Shown: positions 1-9,365, numbered from the stretch's first letter. The stretch: 64,000 nucleotides of DNA from Flammeovirgaceae bacterium UBA7330 (GCA_002471275.1 DKPQ01000005.1:558001-622000); one strand, 5' to 3'. Translations and numbers: made by a program. The notes: generated by a model not told the origin, from the sequence alone.

Positions 1-520
1 AGGCGATCCTCACTGGTCTGGCCATTTGAATCGCAAAATTCATTCTGTAACGACGGATAAGCATCCCAATGATAACAGGAAACACTGCGATGGCAAATAT
101 CTGTATGATTGTGGGCAGAATGTCCAGCCTTACCACGGTGTCTTCGCCAATGAAAGTGACCAACCCCAGGTTGACAATAAAAGGGATGGTGAGCACTGTG
201 ACCAGGCTACTGGCTGCAGTGAGGCTGACCGATAATGCAGTGTCTCCCTTCGCCAGGTGAGATATCAGGTTAGAAGTAGAACCACCCGGGCAGGCTGCCA
301 GGATGATGATACCTACGGCTACCACAGGATCAACGGGAATTAGGAAAGCAAGACCAAATCCAATAAGAGGTAACAGAATGAGCTGATTGACCAGGCCGGT
401 AAAGATGGCTTTGGGTCTGGTAAAAATTCTTTGGAAGTCGGCAGGAACGAGACTGAGTCCCATTCCCAACATGATAATAAAGAGCGAACCTGCAAGTATT
501 AATGCTGATACAGAATCCAT
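1..520 (-). CDS. BASS-family (bile acid:sodium symporter-like) transporter, partial
   Basis: Reading leftward from the ATG at 518-520 gives 173 hydrophobic residues with no stop before the window edge, so the C-terminal half is missing. Several membrane helices are visible, and around residues 77-90 there is the motif CPGGSTSNLISHLAKGD, typical of the SBF/BASS fold in which unwound helices bind sodium. The family exports or imports organic anions, such as bile acids or pyruvate-like acids, in the inner membrane; the substrate cannot be told here. It points the same way as the enolase-superfamily gene upstream (124 bp apart), so the two could share a transcript and the transporter could serve that enzyme's sugar-acid substrate. 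That link is inference. Confidence 0.85.
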   Translation of the reverse strand, partial: MDSVSALILAGSLFIIMLGMGLSLVPADFQRIFTRPKAIFTGLVNQLILLPLIGFGLAFLIPVDPVVAVGIIILAACPGGSTSNLISHLAKGDTALSVSLTAASSLVTVLTIPFIVNLGLVTFIGEDTVVRLDILPTIIQIFAIAVFPVIIGMLIRRYRMNFAIQMARPVRIA

Positions 521-643
521 TTTGGGTTAGGTTATGTTGTTGATTTAACAATAATAAGAAGAATTGATATCTGTGACCAATATCTGTTTGCTACAAAATA
601 TGAAAATAATCGCATGGAGACATATTTTGGAGCAGGAATGGAA

Positions 644-1912
644 CTATTTCCACCAGCTTTCTCCGTCAACGAGATACTTTTCTTTGATGAGCTTTTCGTT
701 GAGTTCAATCCCAAATCCAGGCCGGTCACTCAGTTGGATATGCCCATTTTTGATCACTGGTTTATCATAACCCAGGACCTCAGGATCACCGTTGATGCCA
801 TTTCCGTTTCTGTTGATGGGGTTGGAGATAAATGCTTCATGTGCAACAAATTCTCTAACAGAAGCTGCAAAATTGGCAGATGCGATGGTCGCAATTGGTC
901 CGGCTACATTGTGCGTGCATACAGGGATGTAATAAAGCTCTGCCAGGTCTGCAATCTTTTTGGCTTCCAGAAGCCCACCGGCCATCGAAACATCGATTTC
1001 GATCAGGTTTAGGCCCTGATTTACGATGAAAGGACGAAAATCGTCGCGCGTATAGAGGTTTTCTCCTGTGAGGATAGGGACCGGCGCTTGCTCAGTAAGT
1101 TTCACCCATTGTTCATTATAGGCAATAGGCAAGGGGTCTTCCATCCAGATGGGTTTGATGGGTGCCACAGCCCTGGCAAGGCGTAAAGCACTATCGAAAT
1201 CAAATTCCCAGTGACAGTGTACTGCGATATCAAAATCCCAGCCAAGGGCTTCCCTCATGTTGTTGAAGCCGCGGGCATTTCTTTCGGCTTCCGGATTAGA
1301 AAGCCGCCTGTTATCCAACCTGTTCCATTGCTGGTTTCTGAGAATATTCGTTTTGCAGGCCGTCCACCCCTGACTTTTCATCAATTCGGCAAACTCGGAG
1401 CAAGAGTCGGGACTGAGCATATCACGTGGGCCTGATGAAGCATAGGCTCGCACTTCACTGACATGGCTTCCACCTCCCAATATTTTATACACGGGCTGTC
1501 CGGTGATCTTTCCGATCAGGTCCCACATGGCAAACTCCACACCGGTAATGGCGTGGGTTGCTATGCCATGATTTCCTCCATAGTATGAGGTGCGTGTGCT
1601 CATCTTGAACACCAGGTATTCCAGATCCAGCGGGTCCTGGCCAACCAGGATAGGCTTGCATACATTGTGGATGATGTCCTTGGCACCATAACCGTTTTCA
1701 TCATGATGGCATTCACCAATACCCACCAGACCAGCATCTGTCGTGATCTTCACCAGCGGGCTGACGCGAAAACCAATTTTTGTGAGTACACACTGCACAT
1801 CAGTTATCTTTACTTTTCCAGCCAGGGGATTTGCAAACAGGTCATAATAGGGGGAAAAGGCCAGTGCGGGTGCAGCAATAGCCAGGCCACGAACAAATTT
1901 TCTTCTATCCAT
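644..1912 (-). CDS. Mandelate racemase/enolase-superfamily dehydratase-like protein, exported
   Basis: The protein has 422 residues. It begins with a twin-arginine-like leader (MDRRKFVRGLAIAAPALAF), so export of a folded, metal-loaded enzyme is likely. The fold follows the mandelate racemase/galactonate dehydratase subgroup: N-terminal capping domain (about 35-150), then a barrel with metal ligands E258 (WMEDP) and E284 (LTGEN) and the catalytic-type H334 (CTHN). The usual first acidic ligand, in a D-x-H context, is H232 here (VHCHW, with H234 retained). Such enzymes dehydrate or epimerise sugar acids by abstracting the proton alpha to the carboxylate. Substrate unknown. It sits upstream of a BASS transporter on the same strand. 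Confidence 0.85.
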   Translation of the reverse strand: MDRRKFVRGLAIAAPALAFSPYYDLFANPLAGKVKITDVQCVLTKIGFRVSPLVKITTDAGLVGIGECHHDENGYGAKDIIHNVCKPILVGQDPLDLEYLVFKMSTRTSYYGGNHGIATHAITGVEFAMWDLIGKITGQPVYKILGGGSHVSEVRAYASSGPRDMLSPDSCSEFAELMKSQGWTACKTNILRNQQWNRLDNRRLSNPEAERNARGFNNMREALGWDFDIAVHCHWEFDFDSALRLARAVAPIKPIWMEDPLPIAYNEQWVKLTEQAPVPILTGENLYTRDDFRPFIVNQGLNLIEIDVSMAGGLLEAKKIADLAELYYIPVCTHNVAGPIATIASANFAASVREFVAHEAFISNPINRNGNGINGDPEVLGYDKPVIKNGHIQLSDRPGFGIELNEKLIKEKYLVDGESWWK

Positions 1913-2021
1913 CTTTGGGGTGTTAGGTCGTACTAAATATAAGCAATTCGAAGAGCCAGTGAAAATGGTCGATTGAAAGCAGGCTATTCGTTAAATTTAC
2001 TCAGGACCACACACGACAATC

Positions 2022-3332
2022 ATGCAAGACCATAAACAGCCCGACCCTAAAATGCTTTTGATGCTGATCTTTCTGATTTTCATGGGCTGTAGCCCATCGA
2101 AGCAGGGAGCAAACGAAATGGAGGTCACGGCCTTTGTGGGTGCCCGGATCATTGATGGAACAGGTGCAGACCCCATCGAGGAGGGCGTTTTATTGATCGC
2201 CAATGGGAAAATACTGGAAGTCGGGAGTCTGCAGGATGTTGAGATTCCTGAAGGGGCTCAAGTGATGGATGTAAAAGGAAAAGTCATCATGCCAAGTATC
2301 ATCAACGCTCATGGACATGTCGGGATTGCTGATGGACTGGAAAGTGACTACAGCCGGGAGAACGTGATCCGGGATCTTCAGGTAAATGCACGTTACGGGG
2401 TGACGACGATCGTCTCCCTCGGCAATGATGAAGCGCCCTCTTCGGCCATCCGAAATACGCAGGATACGTCAGGTTTGGACCGATCCAGGCTGTTTGTTGC
2501 CGGAGAGGTTGTGACAGGAGAAACTCCGGAAGAAGTAAAGGCTGCTATAGATCGCAATGTGGCCATGGGGGTAGATTTTATTAAAATTAGAGTAGATGAT
2601 AACCTGGGGAGTGGGAAAAAAATGCCGAAAGAGATCTACAAGACCGTGATCGATTATTCCCATGGTCTGGGCTATCGTGTGGCTTCACATATTTTTTACC
2701 TGGATGATGCCAAAACTTTGTTGAAAGCTGGAACAGACTACATCGCTCACAGTGTCCGCGACAGATATGTTGATCAGGAGTTTATTGATCTAATGAAAGA
2801 AACAGGAGTTTATTACTGCCCGACATTGATGAGGGAGGTGTCCACTTTCGTTTTCGGAAGCGAACCGGATTATTTCAGTGATCCTTTTTTTACCAGGGAG
2901 GTGGATTCAGCAACCATTGCACAGCTGCAGGATCCGGAGCGGATGAAACGCATCGCTTCCAGCACATCTGCAAAAGCATATCGAGTGGCCCTGGATACTG
3001 CAATGGTGAACCTGAGAAAACTGGCCGACGCGGGAGTGACCATCGTCATGGGTACCGATAGCGGTGTGGCCGGTCGATTCCCGGGCTATTTTGAGCATCT
3101 GGAGATGGAGATGATGGTGGATGCAGGAATGACTTCCATGGAGGTGATTGTGTCCTCGACTGGCGGATCAGCCAAAGCATTGAAGCTGGATGGTGTGGGA
3201 GCTATTCAACCAGGAAATTGGGCGGATTTCATTGTATTAGACAAAGATCCATTGGCAGATATAAAAAATACGCGTCGTATTTCGGCTGTTTGGATAGCGG
3301 GCAATAAAATAGAAGGGTCAACTGCTCCCTAA
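2022..3332 (+). CDS. Lipoprotein amidohydrolase (imidazolonepropionase-related)
   Basis: This 436-residue protein has a hydrophobic leader ending in the lipobox FMGC (C23), so it is predicted to be a periplasmic or outer-membrane lipoprotein. The amidohydrolase signature is complete: HxH at H97/H99 (NAHGH), a lysine that can be carbamylated in FIKIRVDD, histidines in ASHIF and AHSVRD, and the aspartate in GTDSG. Related COG1228 enzymes hydrolyse cyclic amides or dipeptides; the real substrate is unknown. A start at the internal ATG at 2052 (MLLMLIF) would give a more normal signal peptide. Its 3' end overlaps the convergent ASCH gene by 15 bp. Confidence 0.85.
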   Translation: MQDHKQPDPKMLLMLIFLIFMGCSPSKQGANEMEVTAFVGARIIDGTGADPIEEGVLLIANGKILEVGSLQDVEIPEGAQVMDVKGKVIMPSIINAHGHVGIADGLESDYSRENVIRDLQVNARYGVTTIVSLGNDEAPSSAIRNTQDTSGLDRSRLFVAGEVVTGETPEEVKAAIDRNVAMGVDFIKIRVDDNLGSGKKMPKEIYKTVIDYSHGLGYRVASHIFYLDDAKTLLKAGTDYIAHSVRDRYVDQEFIDLMKETGVYYCPTLMREVSTFVFGSEPDYFSDPFFTREVDSATIAQLQDPERMKRIASSTSAKAYRVALDTAMVNLRKLADAGVTIVMGTDSGVAGRFPGYFEHLEMEMMVDAGMTSMEVIVSSTGGSAKALKLDGVGAIQPGNWADFIVLDKDPLADIKNTRRISAVWIAGNKIEGSTAP

Positions 3333-3914
3333 ACGTTTCAAAACTTCTTCCCCTCTTGGAGAAAGTTTATAGCCAAGCGGCAGGCTTATGGTTAGCCCCA
3401 TGCCCTTGAGTTTACGAATACTGGGTTTTAGCCACAATTTATCATAGTTCAGATCTATCGCCAGGTCGGCAGCCCTTCTTTCAGGATGATCCCTGATCGA
3501 ACGAAGTACCTTCAGTGTCCAGTTTTTAACTGCACCTCCGGAATCCAGCCTTTCCAACTTGTTTTCGATCTTCGTAAATTCTTCTTGTGAAATCTCATCT
3601 ATTTCTCTTAAAGCGATTCTTGGGTCTTCACCCAGTAGTTTGAAGGTGATTTTATAGAGGCCTCCTTCTTTCTTTGTCGAGAGCTCCCTGTCCAGTTCAT
3701 CCCTACTGTTATAGCCAGCTGCCTTGATATCCTGATCTGATATTTGCTCATAATCGATCGGTGATACCGAAATGATTTTCAATTGCCCGATGGGTGTGAT
3801 CAGGGTGCCATCAGTTTTTATGGTGGGTTTTTTCCACTTTCTAAAGGCTGTATTGACAACCCCCTTAGCGATCAGGGCCAGGTATTTCTGTTTGAAGAGC
3901 ATTTTAAAAACCAA
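3318..3914 (-). CDS. ASCH (PUA-like) domain protein with C-terminal winged helix
   Basis: The product has 198 residues. The N-terminal 110 read as an ASCH/PUA-like domain: LFKQKYLALIAKG, then a conserved AFRKWKKPT segment, a beta strand PIGQLKIISV and the AGYNSRDEL helix. The C-terminal 70 residues look like a winged helix (IRDHPERRAADLAIDL ... LKPSIRKLKGMGL) followed by a hairpin ending in KLSPRGEEVL. ASCH domains are thought to bind RNA or modified nucleotides and winged helices usually bind DNA, so a nucleic-acid role is likely but unspecified. I recall similar two-domain proteins from Actinobacteria, which would fit lateral transfer; that is recollection, not a search. Confidence 0.7.
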   Translation of the reverse strand: MVFKMLFKQKYLALIAKGVVNTAFRKWKKPTIKTDGTLITPIGQLKIISVSPIDYEQISDQDIKAAGYNSRDELDRELSTKKEGGLYKITFKLLGEDPRIALREIDEISQEEFTKIENKLERLDSGGAVKNWTLKVLRSIRDHPERRAADLAIDLNYDKLWLKPSIRKLKGMGLTISLPLGYKLSPRGEEVLKRLGSS

Positions 3915-3948
3915 TAATAATTCTCATCCATCCATATTGATTAGACAC

Positions 3949-5028
3949 TTATGTATTCGGCTTTGGCACATCATTTTTGCTCACCTCCATTTCATCAGCA
4001 ATATCTGCTGCTCTTTCATGATCTTCTTTCTCTGCTTCCAGGCCATTTTGTTTCACTCCTTTTATGGGGTTAAACGTCAAAACAGTGTACAGCGGAAAAT
4101 GATCTGAACCGATGGTGGGTAAAAGCTCTATGTGTCTCAGCGTGAAATGATGGCTATGAAAAATATGGTCGAGTGGCCATCGTAACAGCGGGTAATCTGC
4201 ATGGAAAGTGTTATACATTCCCCTACCAACCCGTGGGTCGAGCAGCCCACTGATCTTTCTAAACAACCTGGTGGTGGAGGACCAGGCCACATCATTGAGG
4301 TCACCGGTGACGATGATTGGCTGATCTGATTTTGCCACGCTCCTGGCAACAATGATCAATTCGGCATCCCGTTCGGCGGATTCTTCATTCTCAGTCGGGC
4401 TGGGAGGTGCCGGATGCACAAAATGCATGCGGACATGGTGACCATTGCGTAATTCAACTGAAGCATGGATAGACGGAACATCTTCTTCTACCAGATACGA
4501 GACTTCACCATTATGCAGAGGTAGTTTTGAATATACATGCATGCCATACAGGTTGTCCAGTGGACATTTAATCGTGTGAGGCATTGCCTTCTCCAATACT
4601 TTGAGCTGGTCTTGCCACCATTGATCAGATTCCAGTGTGACCAGGATATCAGGCTGGTATTTTTCAACGAGTCTGATCAGCCCTTCTGAATTTTTATTGG
4701 GTGTCAATACATTTGATGTGATCAGGCTGATTTGTGCTTGAGGATTATCTTTTTTAGTGGCTTTTACTTCCTTCAACCACAAAGGCGTATAGGGTAATAT
4801 CCACCAAAACTGCCACAGGAAACAAAGCGCGGTTATACCCATTAATGCCCATGATAAGGCAGCCGGTTCAGAAAAGAGCAGCATAGCCAGCAACAGGATG
4901 GCCGCAAATAAGGAGATCTGCAGCCTGGGGAAGTCCATGCCACGGAAGATCCAATGCGGATTACGGGACAGCGGAAGGAGGGTAGCCAGCGCAACCAGGA
5001 AGGTACAAGAAATGAATACGATGTTCAT
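3949..5028 (-). CDS. Membrane-anchored endonuclease/exonuclease/phosphatase family protein
   Basis: The 359-residue protein starts with three hydrophobic segments (about residues 1-20, 38-55 and 58-80), followed by an EEP (DNase I-like) domain from about residue 100. Catalytic landmarks are SNVLTPN, VTLESDQWW (glutamate), VTGDLNDVAW (Asp/Asn near 239), WPLDHIFHS and the terminal SDHFPLY (Asp-His near 310). The family includes phosphodiesterases acting on DNA, sphingolipids or inositol phosphates. With this topology the catalytic domain may lie outside the inner membrane. The substrate cannot be read from sequence. The last 30 residues are charged and lie beyond the domain. Confidence 0.85.
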   Translation of the reverse strand: MNIVFISCTFLVALATLLPLSRNPHWIFRGMDFPRLQISLFAAILLLAMLLFSEPAALSWALMGITALCFLWQFWWILPYTPLWLKEVKATKKDNPQAQISLITSNVLTPNKNSEGLIRLVEKYQPDILVTLESDQWWQDQLKVLEKAMPHTIKCPLDNLYGMHVYSKLPLHNGEVSYLVEEDVPSIHASVELRNGHHVRMHFVHPAPPSPTENEESAERDAELIIVARSVAKSDQPIIVTGDLNDVAWSSTTRLFRKISGLLDPRVGRGMYNTFHADYPLLRWPLDHIFHSHHFTLRHIELLPTIGSDHFPLYTVLTFNPIKGVKQNGLEAEKEDHERAADIADEMEVSKNDVPKPNT

Positions 5029-5097
5029 GTTTCTTATGTTCTTGAGTGCCGGGTAATATAAGTTGATTAAGTTAATTACTTGCGATATTGTGGCAGG

Positions 5098-5128
5098 TTT
5101 AGTGGTTTTATCTGCTAAAGTATATTTG
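5098..5128 (+). promoter_or_regulatory. Sigma-A type promoter for the quinone oxidoreductase gene
   Basis: TATATTTG at 5121-5128 matches the Bacteroidota -7 element TAnnTTTG. TTTA at 5098-5101 stands in for the -33 TTTG, with the preferred 19-bp spacer. The expected start lies about 20 bp before the ATG at 5152. Confidence 0.6.
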
Positions 5129-5151
5129 ATAATCTAAGCACAACTGTTTTC

Positions 5152-6141
5152 ATGAAAGCAGCATATTATAAGCAACAGGGGGAAGCCAAAGATGTATTAA
5201 AAGTTGAGGACATCCCCGAAATCCTTCCGCAGGAAAACGAAATTCAAATTGAAATACACTTCTCCGGGGTCAATCCGGGTGAGGTAAAAAAACGGGCAGA
5301 CACCTTTGGAGTAGGCATGCCGTATGAGCAGGTTATTCCTCATAGTGATGGAGCAGGTATAGTCAGCAAAGTAGGTAGGGGTGTAGATTCAAGCTGGTTA
5401 GGAAAGCGCGTCTTTTGTTTTGGGGCTCAATCTTACCGTCAGTATGGAACAGCTGCCGAGTATTGCTGCGTGCCGCCGACAAACGTAGTAGAGATCCCAG
5501 AAAATGTTGACCTGCAGCAGGCTGCACAAATGGGTATTCCGGGGATTACAGCGCATCGCTCAGTTCATGTGGGGGGCGACAAGGTCATAAGGAACCGCAG
5601 AGGACAGGTGATACTGGTTCAGGGAGGCAACGGTGCTGTCGGGCAATGTGCCATCGCTTTGGCTAAAAGAGCGGGGGCTCATGTCCTGGCTACCGTTCGT
5701 AAAAGGGCAGAATTCGATGTAGCCACGGCATCAGGGGCTGATCAGGTGTACCTCGCGGATGAAAACCTCAAAGAACATCTGCTAAAGGATTATCCGACTG
5801 GGGTAGACCATATCATTGAGGTCGCTTTTGCTGCGAATATTGAAACGGATGCTGCTATCCTTAAACCCATGGGCACTATTGCTACATACGCCACGAATCA
5901 AAGTCCTGCGAGTATTCCCTTCTGGCCATTGGTCTTTTCAAACATCTCCGTTTATTTCCTGGGTAGCGACGACTTCAGCGATGAAGCCAAACAAACAGCA
6001 GCCAGGGAGCTGGCAGACGCATTGGCATCTGGCTGGGAAGGGTTACCCATCGGAGCCGTTTATGATTTAGCGGAAATTGCTCAGGCCCATCAGCACATAG
6101 AAAATCATCTGCCAGGGAGGGCCCTGGTGAAGGTGAAGTAA
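5152..6141 (+). CDS. Zinc-independent NADPH:quinone oxidoreductase-like MDR dehydrogenase
   Basis: This 329-residue protein has the medium-chain dehydrogenase/reductase layout. The N-terminal GroES-like domain contains FSGVNPGEVKKRA, and the Rossmann domain begins near residue 155 with GGNGAVGQCAIALAKRAGA. The cysteine/histidine ligands of zinc alcohol dehydrogenases are absent, which fits the quinone oxidoreductase (QOR) branch that reduces quinones or enones with NADPH in the cytoplasm. It is a single-gene unit with its own promoter and faces the kinase gene tail to tail, 66 bp away. The exact substrate is unknown. Confidence 0.85.
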   Translation: MKAAYYKQQGEAKDVLKVEDIPEILPQENEIQIEIHFSGVNPGEVKKRADTFGVGMPYEQVIPHSDGAGIVSKVGRGVDSSWLGKRVFCFGAQSYRQYGTAAEYCCVPPTNVVEIPENVDLQQAAQMGIPGITAHRSVHVGGDKVIRNRRGQVILVQGGNGAVGQCAIALAKRAGAHVLATVRKRAEFDVATASGADQVYLADENLKEHLLKDYPTGVDHIIEVAFAANIETDAAILKPMGTIATYATNQSPASIPFWPLVFSNISVYFLGSDDFSDEAKQTAARELADALASGWEGLPIGAVYDLAEIAQAHQHIENHLPGRALVKVK

Positions 6142-6207
6142 TTCAGCAGGTGTGTCACTGGATAAAACTGGAGAATTTATTTTGCTGATGATTGCTTTAG
6201 GTTATCA

Positions 6208-8685
6208 CTAGAGGCTTTTTTGAAGTTCAGCCCAATCTTTGACATACTTTTTGTGTAGATGATGATCGCTCCCCACAACTTCTTTGCTTATTGCAATCGC
6301 TTTTTGGTAGTGTTCTTTGGCTTTATTCATTTTGCCCATTTCCCCGTATAGTGCGCCCAGAAAGGAATGCGTTTGACTGATCTTTTGATGATTAGCACCA
6401 AATTTCTCATGGTAAATGTCATACCCTTTTAGAAATAATTTTTCTGCATTAGGATAGTTTCCCTGGTTTTGTTCTATCAAACCCAAACTGATGTAATCAC
6501 CCGCGACGTACGGGTGATCCTCTCCAAAATTGTTGATATCTGCCTGGAGTACTTCAGTAAAATAGGATTTAGCCTCCTGGTATTTTTTCTGCTGATATTT
6601 TGAATTTGCCAGGTTATACAATGTACTAACCGTATAATTATGGTCGCGACCGAATTTTTTCAGATAGGCTCTGTAAGCAATTTGATTCAAGGAGTCTCCG
6701 ATCAATATATCTCCCTTTTTATGATAAGCAGTACCCAGATTGGCAATGCTCATTATTAGTTTTGGATTACTTTCATCATAGATAGCTTTATTGTGGTTGT
6801 ATAATTCCGTTAGAATCTCCACCTGTTTGTCATAATTCCCCATCCTATTGTATATCAGCGACTGATTGTTGAGCGGAATATTCCGGACACTAATATTTTC
6901 AGTTGCGTACTTTTTACCTATGGAAATTGACTTTACGTTATAACTCAAAGCAGAATCCAACATAGATTGTTCTCTGAAGATGCTCGCAAGTGTATTATAG
7001 GCGAAGACGAGTTCTACCTCCCTGGAATATGTATACTTTCCCTTTTCTTTTTTAGTGTTTTCATAGATATGTATTGCTTTTCTGATCGTTTGATGTGCTT
7101 CTTCGTATTCCGCATTGAGAAATAATACATAAGCAAGGTCCTGATAGGATCTGGCAAGCGCAAGCGGATACATCTTTTCGTAAGGTGCTAACATGGGTAT
7201 GGCTAGACGAAGCACTGAATCGGCTTCCTGGTATTTTGAAATATCCCTGTAATAACCAGAAATATTATTGTAAAGGTTGGCAATATCCAATTCATGACGT
7301 TGAGGCGAGTTGCTTTGATAGTTTTTTAAAGCATCAAAAAATAGCGGGCCAGCCTCCTTCCACAGCCCCAATTTTTTATAAAGTTCACCCAGTAGGTTTT
7401 GTGTATAAGCTTTGACCTCGGGATCCGAGATTTCATCGAGTTCCTCTTTACTATTCTCCAGCAACATAGCAGCCGTGATATCTTCGCCCTGAGCCAGGTC
7501 GGGATCATTAGAATCAAAGATCCTTGTCAGGAATTCGTTGGCTTCCTGCACTTTTGCTCTCTCTTGTTCTGTTTCAATGATTTGAATCCTGGTTAATACA
7601 GCTGCTGTTGATGTAATAAGCAGAATTGCCAGGACCAACGAAGTGGTTACCCGATTGCGCTTTATAAACAGCGACGCTCTGTATTGCCATGAATCAGGTC
7701 GGGCATAAACAGGATATTTCCGCAAAAAATTTTCGAGATCTGAGATCAGGGAAACAACCGATTCATATCGATCGCTAGGATCTGTGGCCATACTTTTTTC
7801 GATCACCAGAGCCAGGTCTTTCGGTAACCGGGTGAGCCGCGGGTAAGCGCCATTAAGTATTTGTTCCCTGACCTTTTCCTTTTCTCCCCGGAATGGATGT
7901 GCTCCGGCAAGTAACTCATAAGCCAAAACACCAAGTTGGAAAATGTCCGAACGGGTAGATAAAGCTTCCCCTTTAATTTGTTCTGGTGACGCATACCTAA
8001 GCGTTCCTCCAAACGACGATTCAGCGTTTTCAGCGTCATGCAAAAACTTGCCAATACCCAGATCAAGAAGCTTTACATTTCCAGATTCATCAATCAATAC
8101 ATTGGATGGTTTGATGTCCTGATGAAGAACCAATTTGCCGTGTGCATGCTGGATTGCATGCCCCACTTGAATAATCAATCGGATAATTCGATCCTGGCTT
8201 AACTTCTTATTGGCAACATACTCAGTGATGGAATGTCCTTTGACACACTCCATAACCATGTAGAGCAATCCATCATCAGTAGTTCCACCATCAAATATTT
8301 TTGCAATGTTGGGATGATTTAAAGTAGCCAGGAGCTTGCGTTCGGCGTTGAAATATTCGGAATACTTATTGGTGTTTAGAACCGGAGACAAGAACTTAAT
8401 AGCAACCTCCTGTTCAAAGAGGTCGTCAGCTCTCTGGGCCCTATACACCTTTGCCATTCCTCCTTTACCCAGTTCTTCCAGCAGTTTATATTTTCCTACT
8501 TCATACCCTTCTGGCAATTGAAAATCAAGGCTAAGACAGAGCTGATCAGATATAGCTGACTGTAGGTTGCTAAAATAGTTCTCAGCGATCTCTTGTTGGT
8601 CGATGAGTTTCTGGATCTGTTCGTTTCCTACATCAAGTATCGATAAAAATGACTCCCAGTCTTTTTTAGAGAGTTTTTCGTCCAT
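6208..8685 (-). CDS. Membrane Ser/Thr protein kinase with C-terminal TPR domain
   Basis: The protein has 825 residues. A Hanks-type kinase domain spans about 66-325: glycine loop GKGGMAKVY, ATP lysine K97 (VAIKF), catalytic loop HQDIKPSN with D190 and N195, metal aspartate D208 in DLG (usually DFG), and SPEQ at the end of the activation segment. One transmembrane helix (about 346-365) follows, then roughly 420 residues of tetratricopeptide-like repeats predicted on the far side of the membrane, where they could sense a ligand or partner. The start is 10 bp after the stop of the ECF sigma gene, so the two are almost surely co-transcribed and the kinase probably controls that sigma factor. Related ECF/kinase pairs are known in other phyla; the partnership here is inferred from context. 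Confidence 0.93.
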   Translation of the reverse strand: MDEKLSKKDWESFLSILDVGNEQIQKLIDQQEIAENYFSNLQSAISDQLCLSLDFQLPEGYEVGKYKLLEELGKGGMAKVYRAQRADDLFEQEVAIKFLSPVLNTNKYSEYFNAERKLLATLNHPNIAKIFDGGTTDDGLLYMVMECVKGHSITEYVANKKLSQDRIIRLIIQVGHAIQHAHGKLVLHQDIKPSNVLIDESGNVKLLDLGIGKFLHDAENAESSFGGTLRYASPEQIKGEALSTRSDIFQLGVLAYELLAGAHPFRGEKEKVREQILNGAYPRLTRLPKDLALVIEKSMATDPSDRYESVVSLISDLENFLRKYPVYARPDSWQYRASLFIKRNRVTTSLVLAILLITSTAAVLTRIQIIETEQERAKVQEANEFLTRIFDSNDPDLAQGEDITAAMLLENSKEELDEISDPEVKAYTQNLLGELYKKLGLWKEAGPLFFDALKNYQSNSPQRHELDIANLYNNISGYYRDISKYQEADSVLRLAIPMLAPYEKMYPLALARSYQDLAYVLFLNAEYEEAHQTIRKAIHIYENTKKEKGKYTYSREVELVFAYNTLASIFREQSMLDSALSYNVKSISIGKKYATENISVRNIPLNNQSLIYNRMGNYDKQVEILTELYNHNKAIYDESNPKLIMSIANLGTAYHKKGDILIGDSLNQIAYRAYLKKFGRDHNYTVSTLYNLANSKYQQKKYQEAKSYFTEVLQADINNFGEDHPYVAGDYISLGLIEQNQGNYPNAEKLFLKGYDIYHEKFGANHQKISQTHSFLGALYGEMGKMNKAKEHYQKAIAISKEVVGSDHHLHKKYVKDWAELQKSL

Positions 8686-8695
8686 AAATCCTCAT

Positions 8696-9283
8696 TTAAG
8701 CTGATGTTACAGAAAGCTGTGAATGCAACCATGTTTTTGCCATATTCCAGGATCGTTTGACAGTAGAAGGACTGGCTCCCACGATTTTTGCCGTCTCATC
8801 GATAGAAAGGCCAGCAAAGAACCGACATTCCACAATTTTACCATATGTAGGTTGCTTTTGTTCAAGCACTTTGAGTGCTTCCTGGATTTGCAATATGGAT
8901 GTACGGGTGTCTTCGTTGAAGCATACCTGCTCTTCAATGTCATCTATTTTGAGGTGTTTGGTTTGGCTACCTCGTTTAGTCGTTTGTTTTTTCATGCAGG
9001 CATTCACTAAAATTTGACGAATGGCTTTTGAAGCGAGGTTATAGAAATGTTCTTTATTTTGAAGCCTGCTAAGGTCAGCTTTCGATAGCTTGAGATACGC
9101 TTCATGGACCAATGCAGTAGTATTCAGCGTGTCCTGCTGGTGGAACTTCAACCGGAGGTGGTGAGCATTGCTGCGAAGTTCTTCATAGACAATGGGGAAA
9201 AGACTGTCTAAAGCCTGCTGATCCCCTTGATTTACTTTATCAATCACCCGATTTATCTCTTCTTCACTAAAAATTGGTTTCAT
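8696..9283 (-). CDS. ECF-type RNA polymerase sigma factor (Sigma70_ECF, TIGR02999-like)
   Basis: The product is 195 residues from the ATG at 9281-9283 (MKPIFSEEEINRV). The frame stays open upstream to 9361, but that part shows no conservation pattern I recognise. Region 2 includes ELRSNAHHLRLKF and TALVHEAYLKLS; region 4 carries a helix-turn-helix (FAGLSIDETAKIVGASPSTV) that should read the -35 element. The AHHLR and TALVHEAYLKL motifs point to the Sigma70_ECF family, often encoded beside Ser/Thr kinases and lacking a classical anti-sigma factor. No FecR or other anti-sigma gene is adjacent; the kinase-TPR gene follows 10 bp later. Target promoters are unknown. Confidence 0.9.
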   Translation of the reverse strand: MKPIFSEEEINRVIDKVNQGDQQALDSLFPIVYEELRSNAHHLRLKFHQQDTLNTTALVHEAYLKLSKADLSRLQNKEHFYNLASKAIRQILVNACMKKQTTKRGSQTKHLKIDDIEEQVCFNEDTRTSILQIQEALKVLEQKQPTYGKIVECRFFAGLSIDETAKIVGASPSTVKRSWNMAKTWLHSQLSVTSA

Positions 9284-9365
9284 ATCAAGCAGTTCGTATC
9301 CTTTTCCGATTGAAAAGATACTAAATCGTCTGTGAATTGTACAATACAGAATCCAATTCACGGCA

